Below are positions 1 to 6,982 of a stretch of 18,566 nt of DNA, one piece after another; the stretch's first letter is position 1, and each line of letters starts with the position of its first letter. The notes under the pieces were generated by a model. That model was given only the letters and a program-made list of their open reading frames with translations. It searched no databases and was not told the origin of the DNA. Where the stretch lies: NCBI GenBank assembly GCA_051889215.1, contig JBJFDC010000014.1, positions 1 to 18,566 on the forward strand, in the 5' to 3' direction. The position numbers and the translations under genes are program-made. The stretch is from UMGS1470 sp051889215. Lineage in GTDB: Bacteria > Bacillota > Clostridia > Christensenellales > UBA1242.

Positions 1-186
1 CTTGATATAAATTTCTCCGCTATTGATATCTTCAAGTTTGCAGAGAACTCGGAGCATGCTTGTTTTTCCGCTGTCTTCTCCACCAAGCAATGCAACGCTC
101 TCTCCTTTTTGTATGTCAAATGACACATCATAGAGCGCATAAAACTCTTTTGTAAATTTCAAGCATACATTTTTTACACTAATCAT
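1..186 (-). CDS. ABC transporter ATP-binding protein, N-terminal fragment
   Basis: The 62 codons visible begin at an ATG (186-184) preceded by a GAGG ribosome binding site and run off the window edge, so the gene is partial at its 3' end. The translation starts MISVKNVCLKF and shows the usual first strands of an ABC nucleotide-binding domain, then a P-loop GGEDSGKT at residues 35-42 and the following segment LEDINSGEIYI, which matches the typical 'xxxxSGEIxI' strand. The P-loop satisfies GxxxxGKT but has Asp38 where ABC proteins normally have a second glycine (GxxGxGK). The substrate cannot be inferred from this fragment. A promoter lies just upstream (207-234). The partner permease, if any, is outside the window. 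Confidence 0.85.
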   Translation of the reverse strand, partial: MISVKNVCLKFTKEFYALYDVSFDIQKGESVALLGGEDSGKTSMLRVLCKLEDINSGEIYIK

Positions 187-206
187 AAATACCTCGTATA
201 AAAATT

Positions 207-234
207 ATTTTACACAAAAATACATAAAAGTCAA
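207..234 (-). promoter_or_regulatory. Promoter for the partial ABC ATPase gene
   Basis: On the minus strand, TTGACT (234-229), a 16-nt spacer and TAAAAT (212-207) form a good sigma-70/A type promoter. The expected transcript begins about 15 nt before the ATG at 186 and includes the GAGG ribosome binding site. Confidence 0.65.
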
Positions 235-249
235 TAAACAAAAGGGTTA

Positions 250-278
250 TTGCAAAATGAATATCAATATGATAATAT
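250..278 (+). promoter_or_regulatory. Extended -10 promoter, predicted leaderless start
   Basis: TTGCAA (250-255), a 17-nt spacer and TAATAT (273-278), with a TG dinucleotide one base before the -10 box (270-271), make an extended -10 promoter. The -10 ends six bases before the ATG at 285, so transcription should start at or next to that ATG. No Shine-Dalgarno sequence is present. Confidence 0.5.
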
Positions 279-284
279 ATGTCT

Positions 285-1385
285 ATGGAAAAAATAATTT
301 TTGGAGAAGAACTCCGCGCATTGTTTAGAGAAATCTTTAAAATTGAAATCAAAGATGTCGCTTCTGATGTCGCGTTTTTCGGCAAAATGAGAGGAACAAA
401 ACTAAATCAAGAACGACTTTCCCTCAAAGAACGAAAATGGCTTGAAAACATTGGCGTGCTCACGCCAGACGCAAAAAACCAGATTAGTTATGACGACAGA
501 ACAATTTTTTCTCATATAATTTCTGCCGTGTATGCAGGGCTCTATGGACTCAACTTTGTTGATGTGACATCTCATTGCCTTGAATCAATCAAAAAGCAAA
601 AAGGGTTAAATCCAAAACAAAATCTTGTTGACCACCTATCCGCAAAAGAAATAAGACAATTTTCTGTCGCGCTCTATAATCTTTCAAACGAAATTCGTCA
701 ACTCAAAAATGCCGGCAAACTCCAATATGCCACGATGGCGAATTTCTACCATGTTGCCGATCGTGCTTTTGCTGCCGGGCTCAATGCAAGACGAAATTGT
801 GTTTTTGACAAAAACTCGGAATTTGAAAGCAAGCAATGCACGTCAAAATTCAAAGCAGAAAACACGCTAAACAACATTGATGCTTCACTTCAATATGGCA
901 CATTTTCCCATAAATTAATGCAACCATCAACAACCAACAATGATTATTGCAACAAATTAAAAGATTTGTATATCGCAACAGAAAAGCAAATCATAATGTT
1001 TCTTAAGATGCGCGGATTTGACACGAACGAAGTGAACAAGGTTTTGGCAAGCATTGACGAAGGTTATTACAAATCAAAATATTTTAGAACTCACAAACTT
1101 TCAATATCAAACTTGATTAAACTTGAAGACACTTGCCTTTCAACAATCGACCTTGAAAGTCAAAACACAAAACTTCTTTTTGCAAAAATATCTTTGGAAA
1201 AATATTTCAAGAGAATTGGCGATGACCCACTTTTATTCAAAGACGTGCTAAACTGTGCATATAGAAGTGGAACACGAGCAAGAGAAGATTGCATTTTCAA
1301 AAATCAAACTTCGCCAGAATATTTTTCAAGTTTTGCCAGCGCCCTTGTTTTGGACAAAGAAAAAACATTGAATATAAAAAATTAA
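285..1385 (+). CDS. Hypothetical helical protein with an internal repeat
   Basis: I do not recognise this family. The product (366 aa from the ATG at 285) is predicted soluble and largely alpha-helical, with no signal peptide or membrane segment. An internal repeat is visible. VADRAFAAGLNARRNCVF (residues 157-174) aligns without gaps to VLNCAYRSGTRAREDCIF (residues 321-338), sharing V, A, G, A, R, C and F at matching positions, and both are followed by a short Asn/Lys-rich stretch. The spacing suggests two related C-terminal halves or a duplicated module. An in-frame ATG at 279 also exists, but it touches the -10 box, so 285 is preferred. The gene is monocistronic: it has its own promoter and a hairpin terminator directly after the stop. 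It converges on the flavoprotein gene. A function cannot be assigned. Confidence 0.7.
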   Translation: MEKIIFGEELRALFREIFKIEIKDVASDVAFFGKMRGTKLNQERLSLKERKWLENIGVLTPDAKNQISYDDRTIFSHIISAVYAGLYGLNFVDVTSHCLESIKKQKGLNPKQNLVDHLSAKEIRQFSVALYNLSNEIRQLKNAGKLQYATMANFYHVADRAFAAGLNARRNCVFDKNSEFESKQCTSKFKAENTLNNIDASLQYGTFSHKLMQPSTTNNDYCNKLKDLYIATEKQIIMFLKMRGFDTNEVNKVLASIDEGYYKSKYFRTHKLSISNLIKLEDTCLSTIDLESQNTKLLFAKISLEKYFKRIGDDPLLFKDVLNCAYRSGTRAREDCIFKNQTSPEYFSSFASALVLDKEKTLNIKN

Positions 1386-1409
1386 AGACGCCTCAAAAGG
1401 TGTCTTTTT
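1384..1409. terminator. Bidirectional rho-independent terminator
   Basis: AAAGACGCCT (1384-1393), loop CAAA, and AGGTGTCTTT (1398-1407) form a 10-bp stem with one G-T pair. T-runs follow on the plus strand, and an A-rich stretch precedes it, which gives U-rich RNA on the minus strand. It serves both convergent genes, and the minus-strand gene's stop codon and last codons lie inside the stem. Confidence 0.85.
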
Positions 1410-2553
1410 GTTTGTTTGCCAAAAGTGCGCTCGCCCAAGCCCATGCAAGATTATATCCCCCGCAAAGTCCATCAACATCAAGGCACTCGCCAACAAAATA
1501 TAAATTGGGAACAAACTTTGACATGAGATTGTCGTCAATCTCATCAACCCTTATTCCACCAACCCTCACTTGTCCTTGCCCTTCTGTCCCCAAAATGCGG
1601 ATTGGACAATTTTTGATGATTTCAACAAGTTTATTAACTTTTTTTTCATCAATATTTGAACAAATCATCACAGGCGAAATGTCACAGCGTTTGAGAAAAA
1701 ATTGAGAGAGAAGTCGTTGAAACATTCCAACAAAAACATTTTCAATCGGCTCACTTTTTAATTTGACCAGTCTTGCATTTATTTCATTTTTTAAATCAAT
1801 TCTGCTTGTTTTTGGAGCAAAATCAACAAAAATTGTTGGATTTTTGATGTTTTTTCTTGAAATTATGCTTGCAATATTAAAAATACATATTCCGCCAAGT
1901 GCCTGATTTTTGATTTGAATTTCACCACTTTCAACAAATTTTTCACCATTATATTCAAGTTTGACGCTTGCTTTTGTGCGAATTCCCATCAGCCCCAAAA
2001 CATCATTTTGCGCAACCCTCAAAGAACATAATCCTTGTCTTGGTGTTGATGAAGAATGCCCGAGTTCTCGAATGAAACTGTTTGGCAAATTTCCAGTTGC
2101 AATAATGACCTTGTCAAATATTTTGCCCTCAATTTCAAATTTTTTGTCAACGATTTTGATATCCTTCACATCAGTTGAGAGTTGCATCTCTACGCCTCTT
2201 CTCATGCACTCATATCTCAAAGTGTCGAGAACAGAACTCGCTTGATTGCTCGCTGGATACATTCGCCCCTCTTCATCAGAGCAATAGCAAAGTCCAATTT
2301 TGGCAAAAAAATCAAGCAAGTCATCGCGTCCAATTTTGGCAAAAACTTTTCCAACAAAATCTGGGTTATTATAGAATGCTGGCGACAAATTCATATTGCA
2401 GAAATTGCATCTTCCATTTCCAGTTTGCAAAATCTTTTTGCCGACACGTTCATCTTTTTCAAACAAAACCACTTCGCCGTGTTTCGTCGAATTTATTGCG
2501 GCAACAAGCCCACTTGCACCGCCACCAATTATCGCAGTTCTCATCATTTTCAT
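1393..2553 (-). CDS. FAD-dependent oxidoreductase, HI0933/BaiN-like family (COG2081)
   Basis: The 386-aa product is a typical full-length member of the HI0933-like flavoprotein family. The N-terminus carries the dinucleotide-binding motif AIIGGGASGLVAA (glycines 10-12 and 15). The family motif GNGRCNFCN follows near residues 46-54, then EGRMYP and QASSVLDTLR. The C-terminal FAD-contacting block reads FVGECLDVDGLCGGYNLAWAWASA. Family members bind FAD; their substrate is mostly unknown, although one relative (BaiN) was proposed to act in bile acid dehydroxylation, so no specific reaction is claimed here. Met codons occur at residues 1, 3 and 4. I chose the first because the promoter's -10 box ends only six bases upstream and no ribosome binding site is present, which predicts a leaderless mRNA. 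The gene is divergent from pyk and ends in a terminator shared with the gene before it. Confidence 0.9.
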   Translation of the reverse strand: MKMMRTAIIGGGASGLVAAINSTKHGEVVLFEKDERVGKKILQTGNGRCNFCNMNLSPAFYNNPDFVGKVFAKIGRDDLLDFFAKIGLCYCSDEEGRMYPASNQASSVLDTLRYECMRRGVEMQLSTDVKDIKIVDKKFEIEGKIFDKVIIATGNLPNSFIRELGHSSSTPRQGLCSLRVAQNDVLGLMGIRTKASVKLEYNGEKFVESGEIQIKNQALGGICIFNIASIISRKNIKNPTIFVDFAPKTSRIDLKNEINARLVKLKSEPIENVFVGMFQRLLSQFFLKRCDISPVMICSNIDEKKVNKLVEIIKNCPIRILGTEGQGQVRVGGIRVDEIDDNLMSKFVPNLYFVGECLDVDGLCGGYNLAWAWASALLANKQKDTF

Positions 2554-2559
2554 AAAAAT

Positions 2560-2588
2560 AGTTTAGAGCATAGAATTTTTATGGTCAA
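2560..2588 (-). promoter_or_regulatory. Promoter of the COG2081 flavoprotein gene, predicted leaderless
   Basis: On the minus strand, TTGACC (2588-2583), a 17-nt spacer and TAAACT (2565-2560) are followed by only six bases (2559-2554) before the ATG at 2553. Transcription should start at the A of the start codon. No Shine-Dalgarno motif exists in the interval. Confidence 0.65.
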
Positions 2589-2606
2589 GAAAAAACTTTG
2601 TTTTGT

Positions 2607-2635
2607 TTGTGTTTTATGCAATTTGTGTATAAAAT
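2607..2635 (+). promoter_or_regulatory. Probable pyk promoter
   Basis: TTGTGT (2607-2612), a 17-nt spacer and TAAAAT (2630-2635) lie upstream of an AGAGG ribosome binding site (2643-2647). TATAAA (2628-2633) is an overlapping alternative -10. The -35 is weak, so the exact boxes are uncertain. Confidence 0.45.
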
Positions 2636-2652
2636 AAATTTTAGAGGTATAT

Positions 2653-4062
2653 ATGAAAAAGACAAAAATAATTTGCACAATCGGACCCGCTTGCGATGAC
2701 AAAGACAGTTTGATTTCACTCATGAAGGCGGGCATGAATGTTGCAAGAATCAACATGAGTCACGGCACACATGAGAGCCATCAAAAAACGATCGACAACA
2801 TAAAAGCTGCACGAAGCGAACTTGGCACCCCACTCGCTCTCATGCTTGACACAAAAGGCCCTGAAATCAGACTTGGAGAATTCCCAAAACGCGGCATTGA
2901 ATTGGCGGCAGGCGACATATTCACTCTAACAAAAAAACAAATCATGGGCACCAAAAAAATTGCAAGTGTGTCATATCAACAACTAATCGATGACGTTTGC
3001 ATTGGTGACAAAATTTATGCCAACAACGGAATGCTCGTTCTCAAAGTTGTCGCAAAGAAAAATGACAGCATCGACACAAAAGTTTTGTTTGGCGGAAAAC
3101 TCACAACTCACAAAGGCATAAACGTTCCAGGGGTGAAAATTCGCAGCAAATTTTTGAGTGAAGCAGACAAATCTGACTTGCTGTTCGCGATTAAAAATTA
3201 TGCCGACTACATCGCCGCATCTTTTGTGTCAAACAAAGAAGATTTGTTCGAAATGAAAGATTTTTTAAAGAATAACGGTGCAAAAGACATAAAAATCATT
3301 GCAAAAATTGAAAATGGCGAAGGCGTTAAAAAAATTGATGAAATAATTGAAAATTCAGACGGAATCATGGTTGCTCGCGGAGATCTGGGAGTTGAAATTC
3401 CGCTTGAAAAAATTCCACACATTCAAAAGAAAATCATAAAAGCGTGCAACAATGAGGGGAAAATTTCAATTGTCGCAACCGAAATGCTTGAATCAATGAC
3501 AAATTCACTTCGCCCAACAAGGGCAGAAGTCAGCGATGTTGCAAATGCGATTTATGAGCGTGCAACTGCAACCATGCTTTCTGGCGAAACAGCAGTTGGG
3601 ATAAATCCACTTCGAGTCGTCAAAACAATGGCAAAAATAATAAGCGAAACAGAAAAAAATATTTCATATAACAACAAATTTTTGAGAAGCGAATACAAAA
3701 CTCTTTCCATCTCTGATTCAGTTGCAAGTTCAACCTGCAAAAATCTTGTGTCGCTGGGCTCCCCTGCTTGCTGCGTCTATACAGAGACTGGCTCAACAGC
3801 AGAACTAATTTCTCGTTATCGAATAAAAAATCGAATCATCGCTCTCACCTCAAATCAAAAAACATTCAATCAGCTTGCTCTTTGTTGGAACACAACTGCG
3901 ATTTTAACAAAAATGCTTGAAAATGAATATGAAATGATAGAAAATGCAAAATACATTTGCAAAACTTTGCATTTGGGAAAAACAAATGATATAATAGTTA
4001 TGGTTGTTGGAACACCAAAGCAGACAGGCAAAACCAATACTATAAAAATCTTAAATTTATAG
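2653..4062 (+). CDS. pyk: Pyruvate kinase
   Basis: The 469-aa product catalyses the last glycolytic step, transferring phosphate from phosphoenolpyruvate to ADP. The N-terminus TKIICTIGPAC and MNVARINMSHG are the conserved substrate-binding start of the TIM barrel, with MLDTKGPEIRLG at the end of the first barrel segment. The active-site signature IIAKIENGEGVKKI, then GIMVARGDLGVEIP and the late motif RPTRAEVSDVANAI ... MLSGETA are all intact. The length fits the core enzyme (about 470 aa) without the C-terminal PEP-utiliser-like domain found in Bacillus pyruvate kinases. An AGAGG ribosome binding site precedes the ATG by five bases. The small membrane protein gene starts 12 bases after the stop, whose TAG overlaps that gene's ribosome binding site, so the two are probably co-transcribed. 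Confidence 0.97.
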   Translation: MKKTKIICTIGPACDDKDSLISLMKAGMNVARINMSHGTHESHQKTIDNIKAARSELGTPLALMLDTKGPEIRLGEFPKRGIELAAGDIFTLTKKQIMGTKKIASVSYQQLIDDVCIGDKIYANNGMLVLKVVAKKNDSIDTKVLFGGKLTTHKGINVPGVKIRSKFLSEADKSDLLFAIKNYADYIAASFVSNKEDLFEMKDFLKNNGAKDIKIIAKIENGEGVKKIDEIIENSDGIMVARGDLGVEIPLEKIPHIQKKIIKACNNEGKISIVATEMLESMTNSLRPTRAEVSDVANAIYERATATMLSGETAVGINPLRVVKTMAKIISETEKNISYNNKFLRSEYKTLSISDSVASSTCKNLVSLGSPACCVYTETGSTAELISRYRIKNRIIALTSNQKTFNQLALCWNTTAILTKMLENEYEMIENAKYICKTLHLGKTNDIIVMVVGTPKQTGKTNTIKILNL

Positions 4063-4074
4063 GAGGCAAAAAAC

Positions 4075-4407
4075 ATGTCGAACAAGTCTGAAGAAGAAGT
4101 TGTGATTGAAGCAAAACCTCAAACATCAAAGAAAACAAAATTTGATGCAAAATCTTTGTTCTCGTTCAAAAACATTCCAATTTTCCTTTCACTCGTTGCA
4201 ATGTTTTTTATGTTGCTCGGAGCGTTCATTCTTATTTGTGGAGGAACAACTGGAGTTCTCGCAATGACAGGCATCGCAACATTAATCAACATTGGAGCAA
4301 TTGGAGCATTAGTTGCATATTTCATATGCGAAAAGCGCGTTGTTTTTGAGGTTCTACATATTGTTGTTGCACTTTCACTTCTTGCAAACATAATCACAAT
4401 TTTTTAA
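4075..4407 (+). CDS. Small three-helix membrane protein, unknown function
   Basis: The 110-aa product has a hydrophilic, Lys/Glu-rich N-terminus (residues 1-35) followed by three hydrophobic helices at about 36-55, 59-82 and 90-109, which places it in the cytoplasmic membrane. I recognise no family motif. Translation starts at an ATG preceded by a strong AGGAGG site that overlaps the pyk stop codon. The gene is therefore translationally close to pyk and probably in the same transcript, which ends at the strong hairpin 4418-4450. Its link to glycolysis is only positional. Confidence 0.8.
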   Translation: MSNKSEEEVVIEAKPQTSKKTKFDAKSLFSFKNIPIFLSLVAMFFMLLGAFILICGGTTGVLAMTGIATLINIGAIGALVAYFICEKRVVFEVLHIVVALSLLANIITIF

Positions 4408-4417
4408 AAAAAAGATT

Positions 4418-4450
4418 AAATACACAACAAGTTTTTGTTGTGTATTTTTT
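4418..4450 (+). terminator. Rho-independent terminator of the pyk operon
   Basis: AAATACACAACAA (4418-4430), loop GTTT, and TTGTTGTGTATTT (4435-4447) form a perfect 13-bp stem followed by T residues to 4450. The 3' arm overlaps the likely -35 region of the next gene's promoter. Confidence 0.9.
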
Positions 4451-4464
4451 ATATTTTGTATAAT
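4435..4464 (+). promoter_or_regulatory. Promoter region of the Gly-rich membrane protein gene
   Basis: TTGTTG (4435-4440), an 18-nt spacer and TATAAT (4459-4464) lie upstream of a GGAG ribosome binding site (4487-4490). Two more exact TATAAT hexamers follow at 4464-4469 and 4472-4477, so the precise -10 is uncertain. The -35 lies inside the preceding terminator stem. Confidence 0.5.
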
Positions 4465-4496
4465 ATAATACTATAATTTAATCAAAGGAGATTATT

Positions 4497-5333
4497 ATGC
4501 CAAGCGGTTCACATGGAGGCGGCGCCGGAGGTCACGGCGGCGGATTTGGAGGTGGCGGCTCTCACTTTGGTGGAGGTCGTGGTTCATCCACACCATCAAG
4601 GCACAGTCCAATGCCAATAAGGATTTGGTTCTTTGGTCATCACTACTATGTTCCTGCAGAAAAAACAAATGCACTGCGAGGTCTTATTTCGGCTTTTTTT
4701 ATTCTGCTTTTCTTTGGGATTATATCAACTTTTATGTTGGTTTCAGCAAACAATCAAATTGAGCAAATTGAAGTCGACCACACTTATTATGTCAAAATGA
4801 TCAACTACGCAACAACCCACCCAGATTTTCAAAAAACAGGAAAAATAACAGACAAGTTCTATAATAGCAACTGCAGAAAATGGTATTTAACATATTCGCT
4901 TGAAACACACGACGGAAGAACGCTAGACGGATATACATATTCTGTTTATTCAGACGATGAAATCGACAATTTTGTTATTGGAGATGACATCTTGCTTGCG
5001 GTCAACTCAAGCACTGTCACAATGCAAACAGACTCAATAACAATGGATTACATCAATATTCCAATTGAAAATGACGGAGAATATATCATTTCACAAAGAG
5101 CAAGAAAAACATCATTAACACTTGTTGTTTTGTTCTTTGGTGCAAGTGTTGTGGTCGCAGCCATATTCATCGTCAAAACAAAGAAAAACATGAAACTCAA
5201 CGAACTTGAAAAAGAACAGCAAGCGTCACAAACAGAACACGTGCAAGAAGTCAAAAGGTGCAAGTATTGCGGTTCCAAACAAAACCCAGAAGACACAAAA
5301 TGTCCAAACTGTGGCGCTAGTTTTGTTGACTAG
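4497..5333 (+). CDS. Gly-rich two-helix membrane protein with C-terminal zinc ribbon
   Basis: The 278-aa product is a mosaic. Residues 1-31 are almost entirely Gly, His and Ser. A hydrophobic helix follows at about 62-83, then a region of about 120 residues (85-204) predicted mixed alpha/beta, a second helix at about 206-226, and a charged Lys/Glu/Gln segment (228-253). The C-terminus is a zinc ribbon with C255-x2-C258 and C269-x2-C272. The two helices place the middle region on one side of the membrane and both the Gly-rich tail and the zinc ribbon on the other, presumably the cytoplasm. No known enzyme motif is seen. AAAGGAG precedes the ATG. Its 3' end overlaps the convergent rsmD gene by 17 bases. 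Confidence 0.8.
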   Translation: MPSGSHGGGAGGHGGGFGGGGSHFGGGRGSSTPSRHSPMPIRIWFFGHHYYVPAEKTNALRGLISAFFILLFFGIISTFMLVSANNQIEQIEVDHTYYVKMINYATTHPDFQKTGKITDKFYNSNCRKWYLTYSLETHDGRTLDGYTYSVYSDDEIDNFVIGDDILLAVNSSTVTMQTDSITMDYINIPIENDGEYIISQRARKTSLTLVVLFFGASVVVAAIFIVKTKKNMKLNELEKEQQASQTEHVQEVKRCKYCGSKQNPEDTKCPNCGASFVD

Positions 5334-5856
5334 GTCTCAAATAGGTCAACACAACTGTGCCGTATTTCTTTTGACAGTCAACTTGGTAATCAGAATAATC
5401 CAATTTGGTTTCAAAATAATGTTCACACACAACAATTCCATTTGGAGAAAGTTGTGTGTTTTCTTTTATCAATTTCAACGCACTCTCATATGCCTTTTTG
5501 TGCTCATATGGCGGGTCAAGATAAATTATATCGAATTGTTTTTTGTTCGTTTTTAAAAATTTTTTGTAGTCAATCAACTGAACATCGCACTTTTCACCAA
5601 TCAACTTCAAATTGTGCCTAATAAGGTCAATACTTTCTGGATTATTGTCGCAAATTGTGACATCTGCCCCGCGCGAAAGTGCTTCAATTCCCATTGCACC
5701 ACTGCCTCCGAACAAATCCAAAAACGATGCGCCATCAATTTCAAATTGCAGTTTTGTGAAAAAAGCTTGCTTGACAACATCGAGCGTTGGACGAACGTCC
5801 GTGGTTTTTGGCGCAAGCAAATTTCTTCCTTTGTATTTTCCCGAAATTATTCTCAT
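5317..5856 (-). CDS. rsmD: 16S rRNA (guanine966-N2)-methyltransferase
   Basis: The 179-aa product is a full-length RsmD, which methylates N2 of G966 in 16S rRNA of the small ribosomal subunit using S-adenosylmethionine. The start MRIISGKYKGRNL and the RPTLDVVKQAFF segment are characteristic of the family. FLDLFGGSGAMGIEAL is the SAM-binding motif I, and IIYLDPPYEH holds the catalytic DPPY motif of N2/N6 methyltransferases. The reading frame is open upstream to 5967, but the ATG at 5856 is chosen because homologues begin exactly at MRIISG and because a consensus promoter ends six bases before it. The extra upstream residues would lie in the alr 3' end. The tail overlaps the convergent zinc-ribbon gene by 17 bases. 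Confidence 0.95.
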   Translation of the reverse strand: MRIISGKYKGRNLLAPKTTDVRPTLDVVKQAFFTKLQFEIDGASFLDLFGGSGAMGIEALSRGADVTICDNNPESIDLIRHNLKLIGEKCDVQLIDYKKFLKTNKKQFDIIYLDPPYEHKKAYESALKLIKENTQLSPNGIVVCEHYFETKLDYSDYQVDCQKKYGTVVLTYLRPSQQN

Positions 5857-5862
5857 GCGAAA

Positions 5863-5891
5863 ATTATATATCACAAAAAAGTTTTTTTCAA
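5863..5891 (-). promoter_or_regulatory. Consensus rsmD promoter, predicted leaderless
   Basis: On the minus strand, TTGAAA (5891-5886), a 17-nt spacer and an exact TATAAT (5868-5863) are followed by just six bases (TTTCGC) before the ATG at 5856. This is the clearest leaderless arrangement in the window. There is no purine-rich ribosome binding site. Confidence 0.75.
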
Positions 5892-5897
5892 CAAATT

Positions 5898-6926
5898 TTA
5901 GTGCTTCCTTAAGTTTTTGAATCCAGTCAAAACCTCGTATGGGATAACACCCAGCTTTTCCGCCCAAACATCTGCATCTTCAAAAACAACAACCTCGTCC
6001 CCCACTTCACACAAAGTGTTTGTGACATCACAAATAATCATGTCCATGCACACACCAACAATCTCACATCTTTGGTTGTTAATTTTCACATATGCGTTGT
6101 TGGTGAGTTTTTTGGGAATGCCATCAGCATAACCATAAAACACAGTTGCTGTTCGCCTTGGATATTGAGATTTTTTGCAAGGGAAATATCCCGTCATTTC
6201 ATATGGCAAAACATCGGTTATTTGCAAAATTGTTGATGTCACCCGCATGACTTTTTTAACTGCAATTTCATTTGAATATCCATATAGACCCAGCCCAACC
6301 CTTATCATGTCAACACGAAAAGAAAATTGTTCACAAATCGCCCCACTCCCACCAATGTGAATGAGCGGCTGAAAAGATTTATCCAAAGTTGAAATGAATA
6401 ATTCAAAAAGTTTTTTTTGTTTTTCAAAATATGATTTATCTTCTTTTATTGAACAAAAATGAGTAAAAAGCCCACAAAATTTGAGATTTTTTGAGTTTTT
6501 TAACAAATTTTGCATCAAATTAAACTCTTTTATTGTTTTCACACCAAGTCTATTCATGCCCGAATTAACTTTTATGTGGACGCCAATATGCCAGCCATTT
6601 TTTTTGCAAACGGCTTCAATTTCTTTTAGTTCATCAAATGAAAAAACGCTCAACTCAATGTCGTTTTCATAAAAACATTTAAGGTTTTTTGTCTCGCTTT
6701 TTCCCACCACCAAAACATTATTTTTTATTCCCGCTCCACGAATGTTTTGCGCCTCAAAAATTGTTGCAACTCCAAAATAATCCGCCCTGCCTTTCAGTGC
6801 CAAACACACACTTTTTTGTCCATGTCCATATGCATCAGCTTTGACCATGGCACACACTTTTTTGCCGCATGTGTTTTTTATCAACTGATAATTGCTGCAA
6901 AGCGCATCAATGTTTAACTCTCTCAT
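5898..6926 (-). CDS. alr: Alanine racemase
   Basis: The 342-aa product is a PLP-dependent alanine racemase, which makes D-alanine for peptidoglycan. AMVKADAYGHG carries the PLP-binding lysine (K29). NSGMNRLG, HIGGSGA and the DMIRVGLGLYGY segment (residues 206-217) are family landmarks. YGYADGIPK supplies the second catalytic base, a tyrosine in the GYADG motif (Y266), and VCMDMIICDVT is the last conserved block. The protein is somewhat shorter than the usual 360-390 aa, but all conserved blocks are present. The ATG at 6926 begins a sensible N-terminus. No ribosome binding site precedes it, and an AATAAT -10 box ends eight bases upstream. It lies between the histidine kinase and rsmD, all on the minus strand, but each gene appears to have its own promoter. 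Confidence 0.95.
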   Translation of the reverse strand: MRELNIDALCSNYQLIKNTCGKKVCAMVKADAYGHGQKSVCLALKGRADYFGVATIFEAQNIRGAGIKNNVLVVGKSETKNLKCFYENDIELSVFSFDELKEIEAVCKKNGWHIGVHIKVNSGMNRLGVKTIKEFNLMQNLLKNSKNLKFCGLFTHFCSIKEDKSYFEKQKKLFELFISTLDKSFQPLIHIGGSGAICEQFSFRVDMIRVGLGLYGYSNEIAVKKVMRVTSTILQITDVLPYEMTGYFPCKKSQYPRRTATVFYGYADGIPKKLTNNAYVKINNQRCEIVGVCMDMIICDVTNTLCEVGDEVVVFEDADVWAEKLGVIPYEVLTGFKNLRKH

Positions 6927-6934
6927 ACTATGAG

Positions 6935-6963
6935 ATTATTCAAGCAAAATAATTTTTGTTAAA
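6935..6963 (-). promoter_or_regulatory. Possible alr promoter
   Basis: On the minus strand, AATAAT (6940-6935) matches the -10 consensus at five of six bases and ends eight bases before the alr ATG. The matching -35, TTTAAC at a 17-nt spacing (6963-6958), is weak, so this assignment is tentative. Confidence 0.35.
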
Positions 6964-6982
6964 AACTGTTGGTGTTTGAAAT

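Noticed and set aside
5857..5967. Longer rsmD start at 5967
   Set aside because: The extra residues overlap the alr 3' end and the promoter, homologues start at MRIISG, and the consensus promoter points to the ATG at 5856.
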